NCBI GenBank assembly: GCA_902799655.1
Contig: CADCBH010000027.1
Location: 1 to 64,000 of the forward strand
DNA: 64,000 nt
Direction of reading: 5' to 3'
Source: an uncultured Bacteroidales bacterium
GTDB taxonomy: Bacteria; Bacteroidota; Bacteroidia; Bacteroidales; Bacteroidaceae
The notes beneath the pieces are model-generated. The model searched no databases. It saw nothing but the letters and a program-made list of their open reading frames with translations, and was not told where the DNA came from. The position numbers were made by a program, and so were the translations under genes. Below, one piece after another: positions 1 to 7,680 of this stretch (positions within the stretch are counted from its first letter, which is position 1; each line of letters opens with the position of its first letter).

Positions 1-132
1 GTGAAAGTTAACGGGCGCAATTTTGCGCTGGTTGAATACAAGGATGCAAAAGGTGAACTTCGCCCCTGCTACCAACTGACCAAGACCGAGTGCCTCTACC
101 GCCAACTACTGCAATTATCTTCAACTTTTTAA
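1..132 (+). pseudogene. Rha-family phage regulatory protein, truncated 3' fragment
   Basis: An open frame enters from the window edge and stops at the TAA at 130-132. The residues up to about codon 33 (NFALVEYKD..., RPCYQLTKTECLY) resemble the conserved stretch of Rha-family phage regulatory proteins, where the family normally continues for many more residues. Here the match ends abruptly at CLY, and the last ten residues (RQLLQLSSTF) come from the left copy of the direct repeat that brackets the neighbouring transposase. The reading is therefore a phage gene cut by the mobile element. The missing 3' half is not seen after the right repeat, so sequence was also lost. The family match is from memory of the motif, not from a search. 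Confidence 0.55.
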
Positions 133-163
133 CACATGAATGGCTGTGCAAGATGTTTTATCC
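101..163 (+). repeat. Left copy of 63-bp direct repeat flanking the transposase
   Basis: Positions 101-163 match 1201-1263 with only about four mismatches, at an exact offset of 1,100 bp. Weaker similarity extends left to about 94/1194. The transposase stop codon (158-160) lies inside this copy. The repeat looks like a pair of element ends or a duplicated target. Confidence 0.8.
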
Positions 164-1156
164 CTCAGTCAGTTCAAGAGCCATGAGGTTCATTTGCTGG
201 CAGTCGGAGGCTGTAAGCGGCAGGCGTTCGTTGGAGTGCTCCCAGGCGGAGAGTATCAGCAGGCGCCCATCGGCACAGGCATCGAACTGCTCACCCTTGG
301 GCTTGGACAACGGGGTGAAGCCGTTGCGGGCTACAACAATGATGGGAAGATGCTGGTTGAATGCCTGGCGCATGACTTCTTTTTCACCTGGGGATATGGC
401 TGGGGATATGAGCACTGCACCATTGTGTGCGGCATTGATGTACCGGGCTGCTTCGGCTTGTAGCTGCTGACCTGTTATGCGTCGTGATATGCGGACGGCC
501 ATACGGCATGGGACGGAGAGCAGCGCACGGTTGCCGATGCCGTTGTAGGTATGTGAGCCATGCTTCAATTCGAAGAAGGGTTTTAATAGTTCTGGGTGCT
601 CGCGCTTCATGAGCAACCGTCGGGGGTTGTCGCGCAGATAGTGTTTCCAGCGTTGGTACTCGTCATTGTCGCGTAGTACCAGGTCGTTGAAGCCTGGCTC
701 AAAGAGTAGTCCGTGCTTGGGGTGGCTTCCTTTCATGGTCCGTTGCGACTCAGTCGCAGCAGACAGTGGAGCGATTAGTTGACGGTAATACCGCCCGCAG
801 CCGGTCTTAAAGCCCCTGATGATACCGCTTAGCCCGCAGCTAAGAGGCTCGCTGATGAAGAGGATGCCATGCAGGTGGTCGGGCATCATCTGAAGCTCGA
901 ATATTTTGACTTCAGGATGGTAGCTTGGTATGTTCCACCATTCATCTCTGACAGCGCTGCCCAGAGGGGTCAATTCTATACGGGGGTCGTTGCTGGTGCC
1001 ATAGACACGACCAAACAAGTTCTTGCGCCCTTCAACGGTAAGAGTCACCATATAGATACCACGCCTGGTGTAGTCGTGTCCCACAAAGCGCCGTTTCATA
1101 GATGGTATCTTTTCGCCGGCAAAGGCTTTCCGTTTCTCGTAAGTCTCCTTATCCAT
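158..1156 (-). CDS. Y1 (HUH) REP-associated-type transposase with extra C-terminal domain
   Basis: Encodes about 332 residues. The N-terminal 190 or so residues are an IS200-like Y1 transposase domain of the REP-associated (RAYT) type. They carry the metal-binding HLH inside MMPDHLHGILF, and a probable catalytic Tyr region DEYQRWKHYLRDNPRR whose YLRDNP pattern is typical of the group. Enzymes of this family nick and rejoin single-stranded DNA. After about residue 205 comes a further block of about 125 residues (GAVLISPAISPGEKEVM, DACADGRLLILSAWEH) that is not part of Y1 transposases. It looks like a Rossmann/DprA-like fold, but that is a guess. I take ATG 1156 rather than GTG 1162. A TAATTTTG -7 box at 1162-1169 sits so close that the mRNA may be leaderless. 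The gene is bracketed by a 63-bp direct repeat. Confidence 0.75.
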   Translation of the reverse strand: MDKETYEKRKAFAGEKIPSMKRRFVGHDYTRRGIYMVTLTVEGRKNLFGRVYGTSNDPRIELTPLGSAVRDEWWNIPSYHPEVKIFELQMMPDHLHGILFISEPLSCGLSGIIRGFKTGCGRYYRQLIAPLSAATESQRTMKGSHPKHGLLFEPGFNDLVLRDNDEYQRWKHYLRDNPRRLLMKREHPELLKPFFELKHGSHTYNGIGNRALLSVPCRMAVRISRRITGQQLQAEAARYINAAHNGAVLISPAISPGEKEVMRQAFNQHLPIIVVARNGFTPLSKPKGEQFDACADGRLLILSAWEHSNERLPLTASDCQQMNLMALELTEG

Positions 1157-1161
1157 GCCCA

Positions 1162-1169
1162 CAAAATTA
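1162..1169 (-). promoter_or_regulatory. -7 box (TAnnTTTG) of the transposase gene
   Basis: The minus strand reads TAATTTTG, a perfect match to the Bacteroidota -7 consensus. It ends only five bases before the ATG at 1156, which implies a leaderless or nearly leaderless transcript. No clear -33 TTTG was found. Confidence 0.45.
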
Positions 1170-1200
1170 CAAAATTCCTCCGACTTTCATGCACTCTATT

Positions 1201-1263
1201 GCCTACTACTGCAATAATCTTCAACTTTTTAACACATGAATGTCTGTGCGAGATGTTTTATCC
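1201..1263 (+). repeat. Right copy of 63-bp direct repeat flanking the transposase
   Basis: Partner of 101-163. The two copies bracket an interior of about 1,037 bp holding one gene. No strong hairpin was found inside the repeat. Confidence 0.8.
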
Positions 1264-1290
1264 TCCATGATGATGTGTTTGACACCAACA

Positions 1291-1322
1291 GAGAGCCGCA
1301 AGGGAAATCCCCTGCGGCTCTC
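1291..1322. terminator. 10-bp-stem hairpin, probable terminator
   Basis: A perfect 10-bp stem (GAGAGCCGCA at 1291-1300, TGCGGCTCTC at 1313-1322) with a 12-base loop. On the plus strand it is followed by a short T-rich stretch; on the minus strand there is no U tract. By position it would end the minus-strand operon that finishes at 1353, but by its T tract it would work on the plus strand. Confidence 0.5.
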
Positions 1323-1352
1323 AACCTTTTTACCTAATAATAAACCTACTAG

Positions 1353-1511
1353 TCAGAAGCCTTCTTCGTATTCGTAGCTGCGAGACAGGTCAGTCATTGA
1401 ACCTGCATCGTATGTCTCACTGCTGACGCTGAGTGTGCTGCCAGCTAACAGTTGGTGCTGAGCTGCAATATTGTACACCTCAGTTTTTGGGCGAATATAT
1501 GTCTTTTTCAT
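1353..1511 (-). CDS. 52-residue LLAGS-motif peptide of unknown function
   Basis: A short gene of 53 codons with ATG at 1511 and a strong Shine-Dalgarno (TAGGAGGA, about 1517-1525), 16 bp downstream of the 471-residue secreted protein and so the last gene of that operon. The product begins MKKTYIRPKTEV, has the core QHQLLAGS and ends with an acidic, tyrosine-containing tail (YEYEEGF). A second peptide of the same layout lies at 36421-36585. There is no signal peptide or membrane segment. Short peptides of this pattern recur in Prevotellaceae from memory, but I know of no function. A leader/core organisation like a precursor peptide is possible and unproven. The start is well supported by the RBS. 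Confidence 0.65.
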   Translation of the reverse strand: MKKTYIRPKTEVYNIAAQHQLLAGSTLSVSSETYDAGSMTDLSRSYEYEEGF

Positions 1512-1527
1512 ATTTGTATCCTCCTAA

Positions 1528-2943
1528 TTATTTAATGATAACTTTACGTCCATTCACGATATACAGACCACGAGTGGGCTGAGCAACCTTACGGCCCTGC
1601 AGGTCAAAGAACTGGTTGTTGGTTATTGTTTCACGGTTATTGTTCGTGATACCAGTTGTCTCATCGTCGTCGAAAACGAGGGCAATGCGAGCACCAGAGG
1701 TTGGTGTAATGTCTGTAGCGATTTCCAAAAAAGCCTTGTGAGCACCAAGGAGATGGTATGGCTTTCCTCCTTCTGAATAGGTTGTGGACAACAAATGGAA
1801 CCCAATCTCGCTGCCTTTTTTTGCTAAAATATAGCGATATTTAGTCTTAATCTGTGTTTCTCTTGATCCTCCTTCGTCATAGTCACCATATACGGAGCGA
1901 TATACTTTAACGTCATTATCATCGCTTGTCCATATCAGATTGTTGAAAGCATCAAGCCATGTAGGTTCAGAATCAGCTACAGGAATCGAGTAATTGCCAG
2001 CAGTACCCTTTACGACATAACCAACCCAGTTGCGAGTTGTTTCCACGGGAGTTAGCGTTATTGAGCCTGTTGTTGTAGCTGATACGTAATAGGGAGTTGC
2101 TCCACTGATGCCCGAAAAATCGAGGTTTTTGCTACTGCTATAAGTGCAGATGCCGTCTTCGCCAATTTCTAGGGGCACTGCATCGAAGCGTCCTGTGCCT
2201 TTTAATAATTCAACTTTTGTAATGGTGATGTTTTTACCATATACAATAGCCCCCTTATGCTGAATACCTTCAAGAATTGTGGCATTGGGGATTGCAAAGA
2301 CAAAAACACCAGAGTTGCCGCTCGTTACACTTTTCTGAGAAGTGCTGTTATAGGCTTGCCATCCATCAGGGTTTGCTATACGTACTTCGCCATCACCTGT
2401 CGCTGCATAGGTGACAGCAACGAAATCATTCATGAGAGCAGTCGAAAAATCACCTTTATTACTCCATGCCAGATCTACTACATTCTCATAATTCCCTGTG
2501 CTAACACCTGTCCCATCAGAATAAAGAGTTTCACTGTCAGTGGTAGTCAGTAGTTCAACCTTTGTGATAGTAATGTAGTGTCCTTGAATGACTAGTCCAT
2601 TTTCCTTCAGGGCTGTGACGTCAGCAGCAGTCAGACGATGGCAGGCGTTCTCCGCACTTAGGGTAAGATTACCATCAACAAAGTTTGGTAGAACATTCCA
2701 ACTATTCTCATATTGCTTCAAGGAATACTGCCAATATGTTGCGTCTGTAGTGTTGTAATTAGAAATTGTTACTTTGATGATATTGCCTGCTACAGCACTG
2801 CTAAAACTTGCTTTGTCTACGACAGCATATTGGCCTTCTGATCCGCCCCAGTTCCCTGTGGTGGCAGTTCCTGTCCATAGTACTTCAGCTTTCACTCCCA
2901 CACTTAGGAGCAATGCCATAATAAAGAGTAATGTTTTCTTCAT
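1528..2943 (-). CDS. Secreted protein with two W-G-W beta modules and a sorting-type C-terminus
   Basis: 471 residues with a signal peptide (MKKTLLFIMALLLSVGVKA). Residues about 20-133 form a module starting VLWTGTATTGNW and ending VIQGHYITITKVELL; residues about 136-249 form a second copy ending IVYGKNITITKVELL. The same module recurs in the neighbouring proteins at 2980-4113, 5450-7597 and 10500-12530, so a carbohydrate-binding role in mannan use is likely but inferred. The middle part (about 255-430) is not recognised. The C-terminus, FFDLQGRKVAQPTRGLYIV then NGRKVIIK, has the GLYIVNG pattern seen in type A sorting tails of type IX secretion, so the protein may be surface-attached or released. 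It is the third gene of the minus-strand operon led by the GH26 mannanase, 36 bp after the previous stop. Confidence 0.7.
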   Translation of the reverse strand: MKKTLLFIMALLLSVGVKAEVLWTGTATTGNWGGSEGQYAVVDKASFSSAVAGNIIKVTISNYNTTDATYWQYSLKQYENSWNVLPNFVDGNLTLSAENACHRLTAADVTALKENGLVIQGHYITITKVELLTTTDSETLYSDGTGVSTGNYENVVDLAWSNKGDFSTALMNDFVAVTYAATGDGEVRIANPDGWQAYNSTSQKSVTSGNSGVFVFAIPNATILEGIQHKGAIVYGKNITITKVELLKGTGRFDAVPLEIGEDGICTYSSSKNLDFSGISGATPYYVSATTTGSITLTPVETTRNWVGYVVKGTAGNYSIPVADSEPTWLDAFNNLIWTSDDNDVKVYRSVYGDYDEGGSRETQIKTKYRYILAKKGSEIGFHLLSTTYSEGGKPYHLLGAHKAFLEIATDITPTSGARIALVFDDDETTGITNNNRETITNNQFFDLQGRKVAQPTRGLYIVNGRKVIIK

Positions 2944-2979
2944 AATGTTGTTGTTTTTAGTTAAATTATACGATAATGT

Positions 2980-4113
2980 TTATTTCGGTGTTTTGACGAC
3001 CATGACTTTGTTGAGGATGAAGCCACGGCCTGAGATGACGAGACCCTTGGTCTTGACCTTGTCGAGGGTCTGCTCGTCTAAGGGTAGTACGACGGTACGG
3101 CCATTGAGGGGACGCCACTGGGTCTCCTTGGCACCGCTGATGTCGGGCCATGAGCCGCGCTGCTCGCGGAAGCCGAGAACGGGACCCTCGACATCGGGCA
3201 TGAGACGGTAGCTGACGACAAGGGTGTAGTCGGTGGTGAGCTCCTGGAAGGGGGCGGCAGTGAGGCGCAGATTCTGACTGTAGTCTGCAGGGAATGCCTT
3301 CTCGCCACGGAATAGCTCGCCAGGGTGCAGGGCATATTCGCGAGGAGCATGCTGGGCTGTCGATTCATCGGGGTCGAGCTCGCTGGCATACCGTATGACG
3401 GTGATGCGGTTGAGCGTGAAGTCCTTGCCGCCCAGATGGGTGACGACACCATCGGCACCAGCCAGCTGTAGCTTGACGAGTTGCATCTGGTCGCTGATGG
3501 TCCATAGGAACTTGTCGCCCGACAAACGGGTGCCGTTGACATCGCTGCGCAAGGCCTCCCACTTGGTGTCGGCCAGCTTGAAGGCGGCATCGGCACCCAC
3601 CTCGCTGAAGTGGAAACAGAGGGCGTCGCCCATGCGGATGCCCTGGAAGACGGAGCGCTGCAGGTCGAGGTTGCGGCTCCAGTTGCTGGCAGCGGTAAAC
3701 GAGCCCTTCCATACCTCCGTCTCAGTCATGTCGGTGGCTGGCATCAGGGTGACGCGGACTATCTGGTAGTCGTGGCCGCCAATGCAGAGACCGTACTGCT
3801 TCAGACCAGCCAGCATGTCGCCGGTGAGGGTGACGCGTACAGGGGCTTTGACGCTGAAGTAGGCATACTGTGGAGCTATGGGCTGCCAGTCCTTGGGGCT
3901 CTGGAAGGCTGCCTGCGCTGTACCACGGGCAGGAATGGTATAGAGGGTCATGATGTCGCCCTCAACGGCCTTCTGGAACTGCTCGGGTTGTATCACGATA
4001 TTGTCTTTCCAACCCTTACCGATGGTCTTGGGACCAATGAGGATGGTCTTCTCGATGGCTGCGGCACTGAGCACGCAGACCGTCAACAGTAATAGAGTAG
4101 TCAGTCGTTTCAT
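2980..4113 (-). CDS. Secreted protein made of three W-G-W-type beta modules
   Basis: 377 residues with a signal peptide (MKRLTTLLLLTVCVLSAAA). The mature part is almost wholly three copies, each about 110 residues, of the module found in neighbouring mannan-locus proteins. Copies run about 21-128 (ends GLCIGGHDYQIVRVTLM), 132-245 (starts VWKGSFTAASNWSRN, ends GKDFTLNRITVI) and 258-375 (ends GLVISGRGFILNKVMVV). No catalytic domain or sorting tail is visible. The architecture fits a multivalent carbohydrate-binding protein that helps the adjacent GH26 enzyme hold mannan. That role is inferred from context and repetition, not from a recognised family. The ATG lies 8 bp after the mannanase stop, so the two are almost certainly co-transcribed and translated in tandem. 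Confidence 0.65.
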   Translation of the reverse strand: MKRLTTLLLLTVCVLSAAAIEKTILIGPKTIGKGWKDNIVIQPEQFQKAVEGDIMTLYTIPARGTAQAAFQSPKDWQPIAPQYAYFSVKAPVRVTLTGDMLAGLKQYGLCIGGHDYQIVRVTLMPATDMTETEVWKGSFTAASNWSRNLDLQRSVFQGIRMGDALCFHFSEVGADAAFKLADTKWEALRSDVNGTRLSGDKFLWTISDQMQLVKLQLAGADGVVTHLGGKDFTLNRITVIRYASELDPDESTAQHAPREYALHPGELFRGEKAFPADYSQNLRLTAAPFQELTTDYTLVVSYRLMPDVEGPVLGFREQRGSWPDISGAKETQWRPLNGRTVVLPLDEQTLDKVKTKGLVISGRGFILNKVMVVKTPK

Positions 4114-4120
4114 ATTGCTT

Positions 4121-5224
4121 CTATTTCAGTTTCTCCTTGATCATCTCACGTGTCACGACATAGGGTAGGGCAAAGGCATCGCGCCACCACTGCTCGCCAG
4201 CAAACTGGTGCTCCGTCTCCTCGCCTTGGTTGTAAGAGGCGTCGTACCACGGCATAAACCAGCTGAAGCGGGCGCCCTGTTCCCAGATTTTCTGCAATGG
4301 TGCCATGTTGACCTCGTCGCCATTGCCACACTCGGCGAGGGTTATCATCTTGTTGGGATACTGCTGGGAGAGCTGGCGGAACTCCTTCATCAGCGGATAT
4401 TGCAGGGCGTAGTAGCTGTCGCGTGCCACGATGTCAACGACATCATCGCCAGGATACCAGTCGTGGTCTTGCGTCTGTGAGGTCCATACCCAGATGAGAT
4501 TGTTGAGTCCCTGCTGGTTGACAAAGTAGTCGTAGGTGAAGCGCCACAGCTTCTTGTAAGCCTCAGAACCTTTGGCTCCCCACCAGAACCATGCACCGCC
4601 ACCATCATACTCATAGGTGTTGCCGGCAGCCTCGTGATAGGGACGCCAGATGACTGGAATCTTTGCCTTCTGCAACTTCTTCAGATAGCCCGCTACCTGA
4701 CTCATCTGCTTCATGGCCAGCTTGTTCTCGGCAGTACCAGGCGTCACTACCTTGGTGGCGTCGAACGATGTCTGACCAGGCTCGCTACCCGGTGAACAGG
4801 TCTTGTCGCTGCCATTGTTGGCAGGCACCTGCCAGTGCCACATGATGCTGACCAGTCCGCCTTGCTTCCACCAGTCGCGTACCACGGAGTCGTCGGAATA
4901 GTCCATCCAGCCGTTGGGGTTGACATCCTTGGAGGCGTGAATCTGCATGAAGTCGAACATGGTGAGTGCCGGCCAGCGACCAGTCCACTTATAGACGTTC
5001 TCGGCTTCGCGGATGTTCCAGTCGATGTTGCAGCATGCACCGGATATCACGTGCGTACCATAATACTCCTTGAGCACATCGAATACGCGCTGTGTCTCGC
5101 GGGTGGCATTCTTATTGCACAGCTGGAACTTCGACTTGTCCATCGGCTCAGACTGTTGGGCACGTGTGGTCTGCACGCCTCCGGTCAGAAGTGCCAGCAA
5201 TAGAAAAAGAAGTGACTTTTGCAT
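4121..5224 (-). CDS. GH26 endo-beta-1,4-mannanase, secreted
   Basis: 367 residues with a signal peptide (cleaved near residue 22, TTRAQQ). A single GH26 TIM barrel fills the rest. The acid/base Glu is at 198 in VIWRPYHEAAGN and the nucleophile Glu at 298 in ITLAECGNG; WFWWG and IWVWTSQ are typical substrate-cleft segments. It should cut internal beta-1,4-mannosidic bonds of mannan or glucomannan outside the inner membrane. Closest local relative is the GH26 half of the fusion at 7681-9975, which shares RPxHEAAGN and LAECGNG. It is the first gene of a four-gene minus-strand operon (4121, 2980, 1528, 1353). Its control region (5225-5449) is shared with the divergent esterase gene and carries AGTATCA-like sites. 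Confidence 0.92.
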   Translation of the reverse strand: MQKSLLFLLLALLTGGVQTTRAQQSEPMDKSKFQLCNKNATRETQRVFDVLKEYYGTHVISGACCNIDWNIREAENVYKWTGRWPALTMFDFMQIHASKDVNPNGWMDYSDDSVVRDWWKQGGLVSIMWHWQVPANNGSDKTCSPGSEPGQTSFDATKVVTPGTAENKLAMKQMSQVAGYLKKLQKAKIPVIWRPYHEAAGNTYEYDGGGAWFWWGAKGSEAYKKLWRFTYDYFVNQQGLNNLIWVWTSQTQDHDWYPGDDVVDIVARDSYYALQYPLMKEFRQLSQQYPNKMITLAECGNGDEVNMAPLQKIWEQGARFSWFMPWYDASYNQGEETEHQFAGEQWWRDAFALPYVVTREMIKEKLK

Positions 5225-5268
5225 AATTGTTTTTAGTTATTTGTACTTACTTGTCTCGATTTTGTCGG

Positions 5269-5276
5269 CAAATATA
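5269..5276 (-). promoter_or_regulatory. -7 box upstream of the GH26 mannanase operon
   Basis: The minus strand reads TATATTTG, matching TAnnTTTG, 45 bp upstream of the ATG at 5224. No good TTTG -33 box at the usual spacing, as might be expected for an activator-dependent promoter. Confidence 0.45.
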
Positions 5277-5312
5277 GTGATAAAATATGTAAACGTTGCA
5301 TATTTTGTTGCC

Positions 5313-5376
5313 TATTTATGATACTTTGTTGTTGAGGTTCCATAAAAGCACAGGAATGAGCAAAATAGTATCATGG
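5313..5376. promoter_or_regulatory. Pair of inverted AGTATCA-like sites, candidate operator
   Basis: The minus strand at 5313-5330 contains AAAGTATCATA and the plus strand at 5360-5376 contains GCAAAATAGTATCATGG. The two face each other between divergent mannanase and esterase promoters. The same core occurs twice in the other divergent control region of the locus (19100-19132). Binding by a locus regulator is inferred. Confidence 0.45.
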
Positions 5377-5394
5377 TTTCTTGATTATTTGTCT

Positions 5395-5402
5395 TAATTT
5401 TG
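5395..5402 (+). promoter_or_regulatory. -7 box upstream of the modular acetyl esterase
   Basis: TAATTTTG, an exact TAnnTTTG match, 48 bp before the ATG at 5450 and 22 bp after the plus-oriented AGTATCA-like site. No clear -33 TTTG. Confidence 0.45.
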
Positions 5403-5449
5403 CAGTTGAATCTAAAACACGTTAACAAGAAAGAGTTATCAAGTAAGGT

Positions 5450-7597
5450 ATGAAGAAACCAATGCTACTCATGATGTCAGTTGTGCTGACAGCGTTGACA
5501 ACAAGCGCACGAACCGTCTGGACAGGTACGCAGGAATTAGACTGGAACGTCAGCCCTGGTAAATACCTGCAGCTGGATGCCGCTGCTGTCGGAACCATCA
5601 ATGCAGGCGACTGCCTGGTATTTTCCTATGAAGTCACTGCGCCTGATACCAGTTGGCCCCAGTTCCAAGTATGCAACAGCTCTTGGAGCAAGCTGGAGGG
5701 CGTCAGTCTCAAGAACGGCATGACGTCGTCAAAGGTCTATGCTACGCCAACGATGGCTCAATCCCTGTCAGCAGGCATGGTCATCTCAGGCTATGGTGTC
5801 ACGCTCAGCAAAATAGAGCTGGTAGAAGGCGACGGCGGTGATTACAGCCATGCCGTATGGATTGGTGCAACAGTCATTGGCAACTGGACAGGCTATCAGC
5901 AGGTGGATGCCAGTGCCTTTGCCAGTGCACAGACCGGTCAGAAACTGCGCATCAAGTTCAAGGACCTTGGTGCCGGTGCCTATCTGTCGCTGCGCAATCC
6001 TGTTGAAGGCTGGCCCGATCTGTCGGGAGCTACAGGCACCAATATCTCGGGCGGCTATCATCAGTACGACATCACCTCAGCCATGCTGACAGAACTGAAG
6101 AGCAATGGTATGGTGGTCAGTGGCGTGAACTTTACCTGTACCGCTGTCGAACTGTGGAATGCAGACGAGCTGAAACCGCTGACGCTTCAGGTGCCTGTCA
6201 CCAACAACTGGGTGTTTACTGAATCCGTTCCAAGTTTTACCATTCAGGTGACGAATCCTTATGGCGAGGCTGTAACAGCCAAGGCGGTGGTGGAAATCAC
6301 TACTGACAAGATGGCGCCAGTCACCAAAGCAATAAACACTCAGGAAATAGCAGCAGGCAGCAGCGCTAACATGGCTGTGGCACTCAACGAGATGCCTGCT
6401 CCAGGTATCTACCACGCCACCATTACTGTCAATGACGACCTGGCACGTGGATTCTTCTTTGCTGTCAAACCCGAGCAGATCGTTTCTGCTGCTGACAAGC
6501 AGAGCGACTTCGACAGCTATTGGGCGGCAGCCAAACAGCAACTGGCTCAGGTGCCCATCAATGCCACGCTGACGGAGATTCCGTCCAAGTCGGGTGCCAA
6601 GCGCAAGGTGTATCTCGTAGAGATGCAGTCGATAGCCGATGGGCTGAGCGGCAATCCTGTGACCATTCGCGGCTACTATGCAGAGCCACAGGATGGCAAG
6701 AAACATCCGGTGCTCATCCACTATCAGGGCTATGACTCAGAATACCGTCCGGGTGGTGACAGTGCTACGCCCTGGTGCATCAATGCCAACTATGATACGG
6801 ATGAGAGTGCCAACTATGCGGAGTTCATCCTGTCGAATCGTGGACAAAGCGTCAATAACCGTCCTGCCAGCGGTCGTGACGACGGCATCAACCGCGACTT
6901 CGAGAATATCTATGGCGACTGGTTTGCCTATCAGTTTGGCAACAAGGACAGCTATTACTACCGTGGTGCCTATATGGACTGCCTGCGTGCCATCGACTTC
7001 ATGGCCAGTCGTGAGACCAGTGATATGCAGAACCTCTTTGCCGAGGGACAGAGCCAGGGTGGGGCATTCACCGTCGCTGCTGCTGCACTGAGCGACCGTC
7101 CGTTCAACGCCATTGCTCCTGCCATCACCTTCATGGGCGATTTCCCCGATTACTTCGAGATAGTCAGCTGGCCAGGATATGTCGCCTTCAACAACAAGGG
7201 TTCGATGACTGATGCCGAGATGTATGCCTTCATGTCGTACTATGACACGAAGAATCTGGCCACCAGCATCACCAGTCCCTACATCACCTCTATCGGACTG
7301 CAGGACAATGTGTGTCCGCCCCATACCAACATCGCCCCGTATAATAATGTGCAGACTCCTGCATCTGACAAGCAGATAGTCTATAATCCCGAGTTGCAGC
7401 ACGCCACCAACAGCAAATGGAACGATACCTACATGACGTTCTTCAAGAAGTATATGAAGGATACAACAGGCATCCGCTCAGTAGGTAGCAATTCAGTGGT
7501 AACAGACAACTGCTATTATGACCTCTATGGCCGTAAGGTAGTGAACCCGCAGAGAGGTATCTACCTGGTGAACGGACGAAAGAATATTATCCGTTAG
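5450..7597 (+). CDS. Secreted CE7-type acetyl esterase with two W-G-W modules
   Basis: 715 residues: signal peptide (1-20), two copies of the locus-wide beta module (about 21-128 and 134-237, each starting VW-G and ending G-V-SG..T...EL), a beta-rich linker (about 240-340), then an acetyl xylan esterase/cephalosporin deacetylase-type alpha/beta hydrolase (about 345-670). The likely triad is Ser535 in AEGQSQGGAF, Asp619 in GLQDNVCPPHT and His651 in NPELQHAT. The tail YDLYGRKVVNP...GIYLVNGRK is a type IX-type sorting signature. It probably removes O-acetyl groups from galactoglucomannan so that the mannanases can reach the backbone; xylan as substrate cannot be excluded. Divergent from the GH26 operon, single gene, ended by the hairpin at 7631. 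Confidence 0.82.
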   Translation: MKKPMLLMMSVVLTALTTSARTVWTGTQELDWNVSPGKYLQLDAAAVGTINAGDCLVFSYEVTAPDTSWPQFQVCNSSWSKLEGVSLKNGMTSSKVYATPTMAQSLSAGMVISGYGVTLSKIELVEGDGGDYSHAVWIGATVIGNWTGYQQVDASAFASAQTGQKLRIKFKDLGAGAYLSLRNPVEGWPDLSGATGTNISGGYHQYDITSAMLTELKSNGMVVSGVNFTCTAVELWNADELKPLTLQVPVTNNWVFTESVPSFTIQVTNPYGEAVTAKAVVEITTDKMAPVTKAINTQEIAAGSSANMAVALNEMPAPGIYHATITVNDDLARGFFFAVKPEQIVSAADKQSDFDSYWAAAKQQLAQVPINATLTEIPSKSGAKRKVYLVEMQSIADGLSGNPVTIRGYYAEPQDGKKHPVLIHYQGYDSEYRPGGDSATPWCINANYDTDESANYAEFILSNRGQSVNNRPASGRDDGINRDFENIYGDWFAYQFGNKDSYYYRGAYMDCLRAIDFMASRETSDMQNLFAEGQSQGGAFTVAAAALSDRPFNAIAPAITFMGDFPDYFEIVSWPGYVAFNNKGSMTDAEMYAFMSYYDTKNLATSITSPYITSIGLQDNVCPPHTNIAPYNNVQTPASDKQIVYNPELQHATNSKWNDTYMTFFKKYMKDTTGIRSVGSNSVVTDNCYYDLYGRKVVNPQRGIYLVNGRKNIIR

Positions 7598-7630
7598 GAT
7601 GTAATTGTTAGTTAGTTATTTTGAAGAAAG

Positions 7631-7658
7631 TAAATGGAGACCGTGAGGCCTCCATTTA
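7631..7658. terminator. Terminator between convergent genes
   Basis: Nine-bp stem (TAAATGGAG at 7631-7639, CTCCATTTA at 7650-7658). It sits between the convergent esterase (ends 7597) and the GH26-GH5 gene (ends 7681), and likely serves both. Confidence 0.6.
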
Positions 7659-7680
7659 TGATTTTCTGTCGTCTGATGAT

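Noticed and set aside
1291-1322. Transposon end inverted repeat
   Set aside because: The 10-bp stem is local, with a 12-base loop, and is not matched at the other side of the transposase; it behaves as a terminator-like hairpin.
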